64,000 nucleotides of DNA from CAYWKU01 sp964459325 (lineage in GTDB: Bacteria > RBG-13-61-14 > CAYWKU01): contig CAYWKU010000006.1 of assembly GCA_964459325.1 (NCBI GenBank), forward strand, positions 95,332 to 159,331, in the 5' to 3' direction. The notes below the pieces were generated by a model. It saw only the letters and a program-made list of their open reading frames with translations. It searched no databases and was not told the DNA's origin. The position numbers and the translations under genes were made by a program. This document shows, one piece after another, positions 31,468 through 38,660 of this stretch (positions within the stretch are counted from its first letter, which is position 1; each line of letters opens with the position of its first letter).

Positions 31468-31791
31468 TCATGCGCTCTGGTTAAGAAACTCCAGGGCGTC
31501 GGCGGCGGTATCGTTAACGGTCGCGGCCTTCATCAGGCGCGACACCAGGATGGCCTCGGCGATCTCGTCGTCGGTGGCCCCGGCTTTTTTCGCCATCTTG
31601 GTCCACATCAGGGTGCAGGTTGACGATTGCAGAGATGCGGCCACGCCGATGCCGATCAGGAGCTTGACTTTCTGGTCGAGGGCCTGGAGATTCGGGTTCT
31701 CCATGATGGCCGCACGGTGGTCCATGTAGGTTTGAGCGCCTTCCGGCGACACGCTCTTCAGGATATCCATCGGAGTTTTGTTTTCGTTCAT
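31468..31791 (-). CDS. Carboxymuconolactone decarboxylase / AhpD-like protein lacking the CxxC pair
   Basis: 107 residues, all-helical AhpD-like family. Seen: ALDQKVKLLIGIGVAASLQS, then STCTLMWTKMAKKAGATDDE and IAEAILVSRLMKAA. In AhpD-type proteins the middle has C-x-x-C-x-x-x-H; here it reads S-S-T-C-T-L-M-W, so the first Cys and the His are replaced, and classical disulfide redox activity is unlikely. ATG at 31791 has GGAGGAGG 7 bases upstream. It overlaps the end of the DUF169 gene region by being packed directly after it (stop of DUF169 at 31794). Confidence 0.85.
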   Translation of the reverse strand: MNENKTPMDILKSVSPEGAQTYMDHRAAIMENPNLQALDQKVKLLIGIGVAASLQSSTCTLMWTKMAKKAGATDDEIAEAILVSRLMKAATVNDTAADALEFLNQSA

Positions 31792-31793
31792 TT

Positions 31794-32546
31794 TCAATCC
31801 TCCTCCTTTTCGTTTTTCTCGATTAATTTATGGTAAGCTCCCTTGGCCCGGGACCTCGGGATAGCCTTTTCCGAGAGAAAACCCAAAACGCCGGCGAGCG
31901 GCTCCAGCAAACTGCCGGGAAAGCCGACAATGGTTTCGTTCGCGCCGATGTCTGTGGCGTCCCGGCAACCGTAGCATCCCAGGGAATAATTGGTTTTGTT
32001 TTCCAGAAACGGAATAATCGTCGAGTCCACGCAGGTGGCCTGCAGTACCGCCGTGTTTCCAGCCCTCCGCTCTCCCCCCGCCAGATTGAGGTCGGCCAGG
32101 AGGAGCCACATGAGTTGTTCCGGTTCGGCTTCCACCGCGACCACGTCCGGGATGGCCGGACATTCCCCGAGCGGGGCCGCCGCAATATTTTTCACCCGGC
32201 CCGGCCCGAGGCGGGGCATGGTTTCGAACATCCTCCTTCCGGTCTCCGGCTTTTCCACGATGCCGAAGCCGACCAGGGACTTCCCGCTAGTCAGGCCTTT
32301 CGGCAACTCCCGCATCCCGAACGCGTGCGCTGCCGCCGGACAAGCCAGTTCTTCCGCTTCCAACACCAGCGATTGTCCGGCGCGTGCCTTCATCAAAACC
32401 TGGCAGTAGCGGTGATGCGAAACCTTTTCCCATCCCTGAAAAGGCGTCAGGTTCGAACCATCATCCAGGAGAAAGACGCCGACCGGCTCTGTTTTCAAGC
32501 CCAGAATGTTCTTGAGGGAACTATTCAGTTCGTCCAAAGTGCTCAT
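31794..32546 (-). CDS. DUF169 family protein
   Basis: 250 residues matching the DUF169 (COG2043) pattern: LKTEPVGVFLLDD near the start, HHRYCQVLMKARAGQSLVLE, then CPAAAHAFGM, LGPGRVKNIAAAPL, and the Cys motif YSLGCYGCRDATDIGANETI. The family has no established reaction; conserved Cys in CQVL, CPAA and GCYGC could bind a metal or cluster. The ATG at 32546 is preferred over 32588 because AGGCAGGT lies just upstream. It is in line with the ArsG-like gene, with a 137-base gap in which I see no other gene. Confidence 0.85.
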   Translation of the reverse strand: MSTLDELNSSLKNILGLKTEPVGVFLLDDGSNLTPFQGWEKVSHHRYCQVLMKARAGQSLVLEAEELACPAAAHAFGMRELPKGLTSGKSLVGFGIVEKPETGRRMFETMPRLGPGRVKNIAAAPLGECPAIPDVVAVEAEPEQLMWLLLADLNLAGGERRAGNTAVLQATCVDSTIIPFLENKTNYSLGCYGCRDATDIGANETIVGFPGSLLEPLAGVLGFLSEKAIPRSRAKGAYHKLIEKNEKEED

Positions 32547-32683
32547 CTTGTTACCTGCCTTTCTTCCATAAATATTCCGGTCGCGCATCCGCCAGCTCGA
32601 TTAGAAGAGGAATTGTTGTTTTCGCGCACTCTTTCGAGCATGCCGCCCATTGTCTTTCACTCACCGCGGATACCGACCGAACC

Positions 32684-33367
32684 TTAGAACAGACCGAAAA
32701 TAAACCGCAGGCAATAATAGATTCCGACGACGATGAAGATTACTCCCGTCACTCTTCGGACCCATAGCTCCACCTTGCTCAGTCGGTTGAAGGCCCGGGC
32801 CACCGATTTCGCTCCCACGGCAATGGCCACGGCGAAGGCCATGACCGGAAACCCGGTCCCGATTCCGTACAGCAGGGGCATGAAGATAAAGGAATCGTGT
32901 TTCACCGACAGCGGAACCAGACTCCCGAAAAAAAGCGCCGCGGCAACCGGACAGAAGGAAAGCGCGAACATTATTCCCAACAGCCCCGAACTCCAGAAGC
33001 CGGACCTCTCCGCCTGTTGTTCCATCCGCTTGCTGCTCACCAGCGCGGGCAGGTCGAAGTTAATCAGCTCAAGAAGGACCATGCCCACGAGAATCAGCAG
33101 GGGACCCAGGAACTGGTTCATGTACTTTTGCAAAAACCATGACGCCTTGGGGATAGCGGTTAATCCCAGGACTAAAAGCGCGCCGATGACGACATAGGTC
33201 AATGACCGGCCGATGGTATAGCTTGCCCCGGCCCAAAAAGTCCGGCGGGGCTGATTAATCTTGCGGCCGATGAATGAGATTGCCGCTATGTTGGTCGCCA
33301 GCGGGCACGGACTGATAGCGGTCAGAATCCCCAGCCAGAAGGCCGATGCAGCTCCCAGCAGAAACAC
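32684..33367 (-). CDS. arsG: ArsG-family membrane transporter (CcdA/TauE-like)
   Basis: 227 residues with about six helices: AFWLGILTAISPCPLATNIA at the start, GLLGIMFALSFCPVAAALFF in the middle and VTGVIFIVVGIYYCLRFIF at the end. The two S-x-C-P motifs in helices 1 and 4 are characteristic of CcdA/DsbD-type and ArsG proteins. ArsG was described with ArsE and ArsF in roxarsone-type (nitro/amino-aromatic) arsenical resistance. It starts with GTG, 2 bases after the arsF-like stop, with AGGGGA upstream. In this setting it is probably the exporter or electron-transfer partner of ArsEF. Confidence 0.85.
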   Translation of the reverse strand: MFLLGAASAFWLGILTAISPCPLATNIAAISFIGRKINQPRRTFWAGASYTIGRSLTYVVIGALLVLGLTAIPKASWFLQKYMNQFLGPLLILVGMVLLELINFDLPALVSSKRMEQQAERSGFWSSGLLGIMFALSFCPVAAALFFGSLVPLSVKHDSFIFMPLLYGIGTGFPVMAFAVAIAVGAKSVARAFNRLSKVELWVRRVTGVIFIVVGIYYCLRFIFGLF

Positions 33368-33369
33368 GG

Positions 33370-33876
33370 CTACTTCCCCTGAAGGTAGCTGTTGACTTCG
33401 TCCCGGATGTATTTGAAAAAAGCGTCCTTATTGCGGAGCAGATGCCAGACCCTGGTCAGGTTCTTCCACCGCGCTTGTTTTCCATCCTCGATGTCCACCA
33501 CCACCACGGACTTGGTGTGAAGCTTATAATCCTTGATAAAGTGCTTATTCTCCTGCTCCTGGACATTGACGGCGTGGAACTCCATCCGACCTTCCCGGAT
33601 GGCCCGTGTAAACAAAGTCTCCACCGCCTCCTTGGTGTAATTCTCGATCCTTCGGCAGGCGGGACAGCGATAAGTAGTATGGAAATAATAAACGATGACC
33701 CGGTCCGGCTTTGCGGTTCGGCTCGGTTCCGGACGGGAAGCGGTGTCCCCCTCCATCGTTGACGAACTCTGTTCACTCCCGTTTGCCGATTTGTAAACCT
33801 GCTGGAAAAAGAGCCCGCCCAGACTGACTGCCACAAAGCTCAGCAGAACCACCTTGATGACTATTTTGGTTTTCAT
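33370..33876 (-). CDS. arsF: ArsF-like thioredoxin-fold protein
   Basis: 168 residues. An N-terminal signal anchor (IVIKVVLLSFVAVSLGGLFF) exports a thioredoxin-like domain. The domain starts DRVIVYYFHTTYRCPACRRI, with a C-x-x-C at the expected site, followed by TKEAVETLF, MEFHAVNVQEQENKHFIKDY and KSVVVVDIEDG. This is the arrangement of ArsF, the reductase-associated subunit of arsEFG operons. ATG at 33876 overlaps the stop of the upstream small gene by 4 bases, and ArsG starts 2 bases after its stop, so the three are coupled. The substrate (nitroaromatic arsenical or simply a disulfide) is not shown by the sequence. Confidence 0.82.
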   Translation of the reverse strand: MKTKIVIKVVLLSFVAVSLGGLFFQQVYKSANGSEQSSSTMEGDTASRPEPSRTAKPDRVIVYYFHTTYRCPACRRIENYTKEAVETLFTRAIREGRMEFHAVNVQEQENKHFIKDYKLHTKSVVVVDIEDGKQARWKNLTRVWHLLRNKDAFFKYIRDEVNSYLQGK

Positions 33877-34130
33877 TCCGAATCCTCTTCTGTTTTTCTT
33901 TCCTTATCGAGCCAGGGGTTGTCATTCTTCGCGCCGTCCCGTTTTCTCGCCTCCAGTTCGTAATATGGAACGCAATGAGGTTTTCCGGTTTGTTTGAGCA
34001 CTTTCTCGTATATGCATTCCCGGAGAAACGAGAGCGCTTCCTTTTCATTCCCATCCAGGCATATCCGCTCAAGCCGGATAATGTCTTCCGGTTTGAGTCG
34101 GAGCACTATGTCTTCCAGGTTGGCTCTCAC
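33873..34130 (-). CDS. Small protein of unknown function, paralogue of 34800-35012
   Basis: 85 residues from a GTG at 34130 that sits 1 base after the ArsE stop, with GGGGGA upstream; the frame extends further but overlaps arsE. The core LEDIVLRLKPEDIIRLERIC and EKEALSFLRECIYEKVLK matches the second small protein of this island (LALEPEEVMELERIV..DEAFRFLKKSVYKKLL). It is predicted mostly helical and acidic/basic mixed, with a charged tail (KNDNPWLDKERKTEEDSE). It has no recognised domain. Placement between arsE and arsF suggests a role in arsenical handling. Confidence 0.7.
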   Translation of the reverse strand: MRANLEDIVLRLKPEDIIRLERICLDGNEKEALSFLRECIYEKVLKQTGKPHCVPYYELEARKRDGAKNDNPWLDKERKTEEDSE

Positions 34131-34131
34131 G

Positions 34132-34383
34132 TTATCCCCCGGCTTTCCCGATAAGAGATTTGATTTTTTCCGCGTTCGGCAATGGTTTGCCCTGATGCGC
34201 GATTTTCTCATTGATAACCAGCGCGGGCGTCATCATGGCGTACTTTTGAATGGTTGCCATGTCCGTTACATACTCTACTTCCGCGTCAATGCCCGCATTG
34301 CGGACGGCCTCTTGAGTGCTTTCCAACAGCTTCTTGCAATTGGCGCAACCCGGTCCCAGTACTTTGATGTTCACCTTGCTCAT
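34132..34383 (-). CDS. arsE: ArsE-like small thioredoxin/glutaredoxin-fold protein
   Basis: 83 residues, TM0996/MTH895-type thioredoxin: VNIKVLGPGCANCKKLLEST with the C-x-x-C, AEVEYVTDMATIQKYAMMTP with the cis-Pro site (TPALVINEKI), and a short C-terminal helix. Such proteins accompany arsenic and permease genes; ArsE is the cytosolic thiol partner in arsEFG sets. Strong AAGGAGGT 8 bases before the ATG at 34383. It is preceded by the DGC protein and followed by a 1-base gap to the small protein. Confidence 0.85.
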   Translation of the reverse strand: MSKVNIKVLGPGCANCKKLLESTQEAVRNAGIDAEVEYVTDMATIQKYAMMTPALVINEKIAHQGKPLPNAEKIKSLIGKAGG

Positions 34384-34410
34384 GTAAACAACCTCCTTAT
34401 GTTTATTGAA

Positions 34411-34785
34411 TTACGCCAGTAATTCCTTGCCCTTGTCGGTGACTACCCTCGTATTTTCCTCGTTAACCGGCGATTTTCCCTTGACCAGGTCCAGGTCGGT
34501 AATCCGGACGTGCAGGAATTTCTTAATCCCGGCCTCCTCCATGGTTTTCTTTGCGCAATCCTGCGAACATCCGTCGAGGACGAGCACCTTATCGGCCTCT
34601 CGCGTCGAGTTGATAAAACTTTCAATTCTCCCGCCGATTCCGGCCAGGCAGAACATTTTTCCCGCACCTTCTCGGGAGAGAAGCCGCGCCGCGCGGTCGG
34701 TCATCTCGCCGGTGTTCGACGCTCCGGAACACGGGAAAATAAGTATGGTGTCACCGGCGCAACAATCGTTTTCAGCCTTTGACAT
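34411..34785 (-). CDS. DGC-domain putative zinc-binding protein
   Basis: 124 residues. Cys-rich start (AENDCCAGDTILIFPCSGAS), NTGEMTDRAARLL, CLAGIGGRIESFI, and the name-giving motif VLVLDGCSQDCAKKTMEEAG, then LVKGKSPVNEENTRVV. These are the conserved elements of the DGC family (PF08859-type), whose members are found near arsenic and heavy-metal genes; the cysteines probably bind metal. No enzymatic role is established. It lies 14 bases after the upstream small protein and 27 before arsE. Confidence 0.82.
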   Translation of the reverse strand: MSKAENDCCAGDTILIFPCSGASNTGEMTDRAARLLSREGAGKMFCLAGIGGRIESFINSTREADKVLVLDGCSQDCAKKTMEEAGIKKFLHVRITDLDLVKGKSPVNEENTRVVTDKGKELLA

Positions 34786-34799
34786 CTTGCCTTCCTCCC

Positions 34800-35012
34800 T
34801 TACTCATTTTTATCGCTGAACGAACCCGCCGGGTCTTTATCGCCGTCAAGGTGCGATTTGAGGCGGCTCTCCTGGGATGTAAGCAGTTTTTTGTAAACGC
34901 TTTTTTTGAGGAATCGGAAAGCTTCGTCCCGGTCTTCGTCCGTGACGATTCTTTCCAGTTCCATCACCTCTTCCGGCTCCAGGGCAAGTGATTTTTTGGT
35001 GATTTTCAACAT
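34800..35012 (-). CDS. Small protein of unknown function, paralogue of 33873-34130
   Basis: 70 residues. ITKKSLALEPEEVMELERIV then DEDRDEAFRFLKKSVYKKLL, which aligns without gaps to the other small protein of the island; the shared pattern is L-x-P-E-(D/E)-(I/V)-x-x-L-E-R-I followed by E-A-x-x-F-L-(K/R)-x-x-(V/I)-Y-(K/E)-K. Predicted two-helix protein with a charged C-terminus. It lies 10 bases after the permease gene. Possibly a small accessory subunit of the permease or a regulator; no family recognised. Confidence 0.7.
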   Translation of the reverse strand: MLKITKKSLALEPEEVMELERIVTDEDRDEAFRFLKKSVYKKLLTSQESRLKSHLDGDKDPAGSFSDKNE

Positions 35013-35022
35013 AATTTACCTC

Positions 35023-36261
35023 TCAATCGAAAATTAAACCGTATGTAACGCCGCAGATAGTTGCCATAATCACCACAAGAACCAGATAAGTTACGGTTTT
35101 CTTCGTGCCCAGAACGCCCCTTATCACCAGCATGTTGGGAAGCGATACCGCCGGTCCCGCCAGAAGGAGCGCCAGCGCCGGCCCTTTCCCCATACCCGAG
35201 CCCATCAAACTTTCCAGGATTGGAACTTCTGTGAGCGTTGCAAAGTACATAAAGGCTGCCGAGATTGACGCAAAAAACGACGTCCACACGGGCCAGACGA
35301 CCTTTACGAAATCGTGGAACGCCCCCGCCCCGATGCCCGTAAGGGCAAAGAAAGAATCGGGGCGTGCGCCGACAACGGCCTCGACGTATTTCGACGGGAT
35401 TATCGCCTCATGTTCCGGTCTCCCCAAAAGGAAACCGGCTATCAACACACCGATGAAAAGCAACGGCAATATCAGGAGCGAAAAATTGTACGTCTCTTCC
35501 ACCCACGATTTAAGTTCATCCTTTTGAAACCATCTTAACAGCACCGGCACAAGCAGGATTAGAGATGCTCCCGCTATATACCATCTCACGTTGTAAATTG
35601 CGGCCCACACCCCCGTCGGGTCGGCGGGCTCGCCCCAGTTGGCAAAGACCAGAAATACAATCATGAGCGCGAAGAAGATGACGTCCTGCCACAGCTTGCG
35701 CGGCATTTCGGCCTCCATCATTTCCGCGCCGGGACCGGCCAGCCGCTCCTTTTCATCCTTGTGATAAATCCCGGCCATGGCCAGACCGATGACGAAGGCA
35801 AAAACTATAGCTCCCACGGCCCTTGCGAGGCCCATTTGCCACCCGAGAACCCGGGCGGTGAGTATGATTGCCAGCACGTTTATCGCCGGGCCGCTGTATA
35901 GAAAAGCAGTCGCAGGGCCGATGCCCGCTCCGCGCTGGTAAATGCTGGTAAACAAGGGCAACACGGTGCAGGAACAAACCGCCAGTATCGAGCCCGATAC
36001 GCTGGCGACGCTGTAGGCCAGTATCTTTTTGGCCTGCGCCCCGAAATACTTGATTACCGAAGCCTGCGATACGAAAATCGCGATGCCCCCGGCGATGAAA
36101 AAAGCCGGAACAAGGCAAAGGAGCACATGCTCCCGCGCATATTCCTGGAGCATGAAAAAGGCTTCCATTATGCCCAATTCCACCCGGAAAGCATCCAGAG
36201 GAATGAAATAGGCCACCACGAAAGCCAGAACCATGTATATGAATTTCTTTCGGTCACTCAT
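35023..36261 (-). CDS. arsP: ArsP/DUF318-type membrane permease
   Basis: 412 residues with about ten helices. Family motif: VSGSILAVCSCTVLPLFTSI then YQRGAGIGPATAFLYSGPAI, repeated in weaker form in the second half (KGPALALLLAGPAVSLPNML). Members include ArsP, the exporter of trivalent organoarsenicals, and permeases linked to other metals, so the symbol is a best guess from the arsenic neighbours and the adjacent methyltransferase. The cysteines in CSC are candidates for As(III) contact. A central loop (HKDEKERLAGPGAE) is cytoplasmic. It follows arsM after 105 bases of tandem repeats. Confidence 0.82.
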   Translation of the reverse strand: MSDRKKFIYMVLAFVVAYFIPLDAFRVELGIMEAFFMLQEYAREHVLLCLVPAFFIAGGIAIFVSQASVIKYFGAQAKKILAYSVASVSGSILAVCSCTVLPLFTSIYQRGAGIGPATAFLYSGPAINVLAIILTARVLGWQMGLARAVGAIVFAFVIGLAMAGIYHKDEKERLAGPGAEMMEAEMPRKLWQDVIFFALMIVFLVFANWGEPADPTGVWAAIYNVRWYIAGASLILLVPVLLRWFQKDELKSWVEETYNFSLLILPLLFIGVLIAGFLLGRPEHEAIIPSKYVEAVVGARPDSFFALTGIGAGAFHDFVKVVWPVWTSFFASISAAFMYFATLTEVPILESLMGSGMGKGPALALLLAGPAVSLPNMLVIRGVLGTKKTVTYLVLVVIMATICGVTYGLIFD

Positions 36262-36295
36262 AATTGATACCTTTATACTTGGCGCAACAAGTAAT

Positions 36296-36384
36296 TACGG
36301 GACACGGGGCTTAAGCAGAGACAAGGGAGACAAGGGGCTTAAGCAGAGACAAGGGAGACAAGGGGCTTAAGCCCCTTGTCCCTT
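36296..36384. repeat. 28-base tandem repeat ending in the ACAAGGGGCTTAAGCCCC palindrome (copy 7)
   Basis: The unit GGGCTTAAGCAGAGACAAGG (+ GAGACAAG) is repeated about 2.5 times, and the last unit runs into a full palindrome AAGGGGCTTAAGCCCCTT at 36359-36381. It looks like slippage expansion of one half of the palindromic repeat. The right end encodes the last residues and the stop of arsM. Confidence 0.85.
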
Positions 36385-37149
36385 AACCGCCGTAATTTCC
36401 GCCGATGCGATAACATTTTCCGTACCGCTCTCCGGAGCCCAATCCTTTATGAACTCGCCATTTTCGGTCCTTTCTCTTATCTCGATGTCACCGAATCCCG
36501 CTTCCGTCAGCATTTGCCTGATTTCTTCTTCGCTCGCCGCCCCGGATACGCAGGAGCAATGCATCCCGGGGTCGTCCTTCCATTCTTCGGGCATCTGTCC
36601 GATTCGCACGATGTCGGATATGGCCAGCCTTCCGTCGGGTTTGAGCACGCGGAAGGCTTCCCGGTACACCCGCCCCTTGTCCGGCGAGAGGTTGATTACG
36701 CAGTTGGATATAATCACGTCAACCGAATCGTCGGCCGCCGGAAGGTTTTCTATTTCCCCCAGCCTGAACTCGACATTGCTATAGCCTTCATCCTCGATAA
36801 ACTTCCTCGACTTCGCCACCATGTCCGGCGTCATGTCCACGCCGATGACTTTTCCGGTCTCTCCCACGTTTTTGGCCGCCAGGAAGCAATCTATGCCGCC
36901 GCCGGCGCCCAGGTCGAGTACTACTTCGCCGGGCTTCAAGTTGGCGATGGCCCCGGGGTTGCCGCATCCCAGGCCCATGTTGGCTCCTTCGGGCACCGAC
37001 TCCAGCTCCGCCTCGGAGTAACCCAACCGTTCCGCCTGCTTTTCAACGTCATAGTCTTTAGGGGAGCAACAGCCGCAATCGCTCTTGCCGGTCGCTATTC
37101 CGCCGTAACTTCTTATTACGTCCCGCTTTATTTTTTCCTTATCACTCAT
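36367..37149 (-). CDS. arsM: Arsenite S-adenosylmethionine methyltransferase
   Basis: Methylates As(III) with SAM; cytoplasmic, 260 residues. Seen: SYGGIATGKSDCGCCSPKDY near the start with a Cys cluster, ANMGLGCGNPGAIANLKPGE, motif I VVLDLGAGGGIDCFLAAKNV, ISNCVINLSPDKGRVYREAF, and DDPGMHCSCVSGAASEEEIR. The Cys residues in MGLGCGN, SNCVI and MHCSC match the arsenic-binding positions of ArsM. The last four codons (GQGA) and the stop come from the palindromic repeat. Its start overlaps the end of acr3 by 4 bases, so translation is coupled. Confidence 0.95.
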   Translation of the reverse strand: MSDKEKIKRDVIRSYGGIATGKSDCGCCSPKDYDVEKQAERLGYSEAELESVPEGANMGLGCGNPGAIANLKPGEVVLDLGAGGGIDCFLAAKNVGETGKVIGVDMTPDMVAKSRKFIEDEGYSNVEFRLGEIENLPAADDSVDVIISNCVINLSPDKGRVYREAFRVLKPDGRLAISDIVRIGQMPEEWKDDPGMHCSCVSGAASEEEIRQMLTEAGFGDIEIRERTENGEFIKDWAPESGTENVIASAEITAVKGQGA

Positions 37150-38246
37150 GATGTTCCTCCACGAAGGATTTCCCCTGAAGTCGTTCCGTTAAAATATTTT
37201 CTCCTGAACCAGAAGGCCAGGTTCACCAGACTTATCAGAACCGGCACCTCGACCAGCGGCCCGATGACTGCGGCGAAGGCCACTCCGGATTTTATCCCGA
37301 ACACCGATATCGCCACCGCAATGGCAAGCTCGAAGTTGTTGGAGGCGGCGGTGAAGCTGAGCGTCGTTGACTTCGAGTAATCCGCTCCCGCTCTCTTCGA
37401 CATAAAGAACGTGATTACAAACATGGCCACGAAATAAATCAGCAGCGGTATCGCTATCCTGACCACGTCCAGCGGTATCTTGACGATGTACTCGCCCTTG
37501 AGCGAAAACATGACCACGATGGTGAAAAGCAGCGCCACCAGCGTTATGGGGCTTATCTTCGGGATGAATTTCTCGTGGTACCATTTCTTATCCTTGAGCT
37601 TTATCAGGCTGAATCGGGTGATAATGCCCGCGATAAACGGCACGCCCAGGTATATGAAAACGCTTTCGGCTATCTGCCCGATGGTTACGTCCACCACCGC
37701 CCCTGAAAGGCCGAAAAGCGGCGGCAGCATGGTTATGAACACCCAAGCGTAGAGCGAGAAGAAGAGCACCTGGAAGACCGAGTTGAACGCCACCAGCCCC
37801 GCCGCATATTCCGGGTCGCCCTCCGCAAGGTCGTTCCACACCAGCACCATCGCTATGCAACGCGCCAGCCCTATCATTATCAGCCCCACCATGTATTCCG
37901 GGTAAGAATGCAGAAACAGTATGGCCAGGAAAAACATCAGCGCCGGGCCAATAATCCAGTTCTGCGCAAGGCTCAACCCCAGTATTTTGAAGTCGCGGAA
38001 AACCCTGCCCAGCTCCTCGTAGCGCACCTTGGCCAGCGGCGGGTACATCATCAGTATAAGGCCGATGGCGATGGGGACGTTGGTGGTTCCGACGCTCATC
38101 CTGTCCCAGAAATCCGCAACGCCGGGCCATGAGTAGCCCATACCAACCCCGACCCCCATGGCCAGGAATATCCAAAGGGTCAGGAACCGGTCGAGAAAAG
38201 AGAGCTTCTTTATGGAACTTTCCGGATTCATTGAAGATTTCGGCAC
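37146..38246 (-). CDS. acr3: ACR3-family arsenite efflux permease
   Basis: Exports As(III) across the inner membrane; 366 residues, ten helices. Family blocks: LTLWIFLAMGVGVGMGYSWP, IAIGLILMMYPPLAKVRYEE, IGLARCIAMVLVWNDLAEGD with the essential Cys, VAFNSVFQVLFFSLYAW and SFTAASNNFELAIAVAISVF. The start is GTG at 38246 with AAGGAG 7 bases upstream. It follows arsR by 19 bases and is coupled to arsM. Complete and typical. Confidence 0.95.
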   Translation of the reverse strand: MPKSSMNPESSIKKLSFLDRFLTLWIFLAMGVGVGMGYSWPGVADFWDRMSVGTTNVPIAIGLILMMYPPLAKVRYEELGRVFRDFKILGLSLAQNWIIGPALMFFLAILFLHSYPEYMVGLIMIGLARCIAMVLVWNDLAEGDPEYAAGLVAFNSVFQVLFFSLYAWVFITMLPPLFGLSGAVVDVTIGQIAESVFIYLGVPFIAGIITRFSLIKLKDKKWYHEKFIPKISPITLVALLFTIVVMFSLKGEYIVKIPLDVVRIAIPLLIYFVAMFVITFFMSKRAGADYSKSTTLSFTAASNNFELAIAVAISVFGIKSGVAFAAVIGPLVEVPVLISLVNLAFWFRRKYFNGTTSGEILRGGTS

Positions 38247-38265
38247 TGTTTAACTCCTTGTCGCT

Positions 38266-38595
38266 TTATCCGTTTTCCCGGAGCGATTTCGCTATCCGGG
38301 CCTGCTCGTCGGCGATGTCGCATACCGCGTTGTTCAGGCACGATACCATGTCGCCGAGGCAGCATATTTTGATGGAGTAATATACCTTCAGCCCTTCCTT
38401 GCGTGCGCTGATGATTCCCGCCGAGCGCAGCACGGCCAGGTGGCGGGAAGTGTTGGCCTCCTTGAGTCCCATTTCCTCAACGATTTCGGACACACTCCTT
38501 TCCCCGGCGGAGAGCATCTCGACAATCCGCACCCGGTGGGGATGGGCTAAGGCCTTGAAAATTCTCGCTTTTTGCTCATATACCGGCTCGCTCAT
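38266..38595 (-). CDS. arsR: ArsR/SmtB-family arsenic-responsive repressor
   Basis: 109-residue winged-helix repressor from the ATG at 38595 (GGGAGA upstream). DNA-binding part: ALAHPHRVRIVEMLSAGERS, then VSEIVEEMGLKEANTSRHLA and VLRSAGIISARKEGLKVYYS. It lacks the ELCVCDL inducer site of classical ArsR. Instead Cys residues cluster after the wing, at about positions 78, 79, 86 and 92 (KICCLGDMVSCLNNAVC), resembling the C-terminal As(III) site of Acidithiobacillus-type ArsR. First gene of the island; a palindromic operator-like sequence lies 35 bases upstream. Confidence 0.92.
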   Translation of the reverse strand: MSEPVYEQKARIFKALAHPHRVRIVEMLSAGERSVSEIVEEMGLKEANTSRHLAVLRSAGIISARKEGLKVYYSIKICCLGDMVSCLNNAVCDIADEQARIAKSLRENG

Positions 38596-38630
38596 GCTCA
38601 ATCTCCCTTCATAAATCCCGTGCGGCAACC

Positions 38631-38660
38631 TAATTTACTATTTTACTTATTTGTAAATTA
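38631..38660. promoter_or_regulatory. Probable ArsR operator/promoter
   Basis: TAATTTAC (38631-38638) and GTAAATTA (38653-38660) form a perfect 8-base inverted repeat around a 14-base AT-rich spacer, starting 35 bases upstream of the arsR start codon. Dyads of this size and AT content are typical ArsR/SmtB binding sites overlapping the promoter. Confidence 0.6.

Noticed and set aside
36296..36384. CRISPR-like tandem repeat
   Set aside because: Units are contiguous with no spacers; better explained as slippage from the palindrome.
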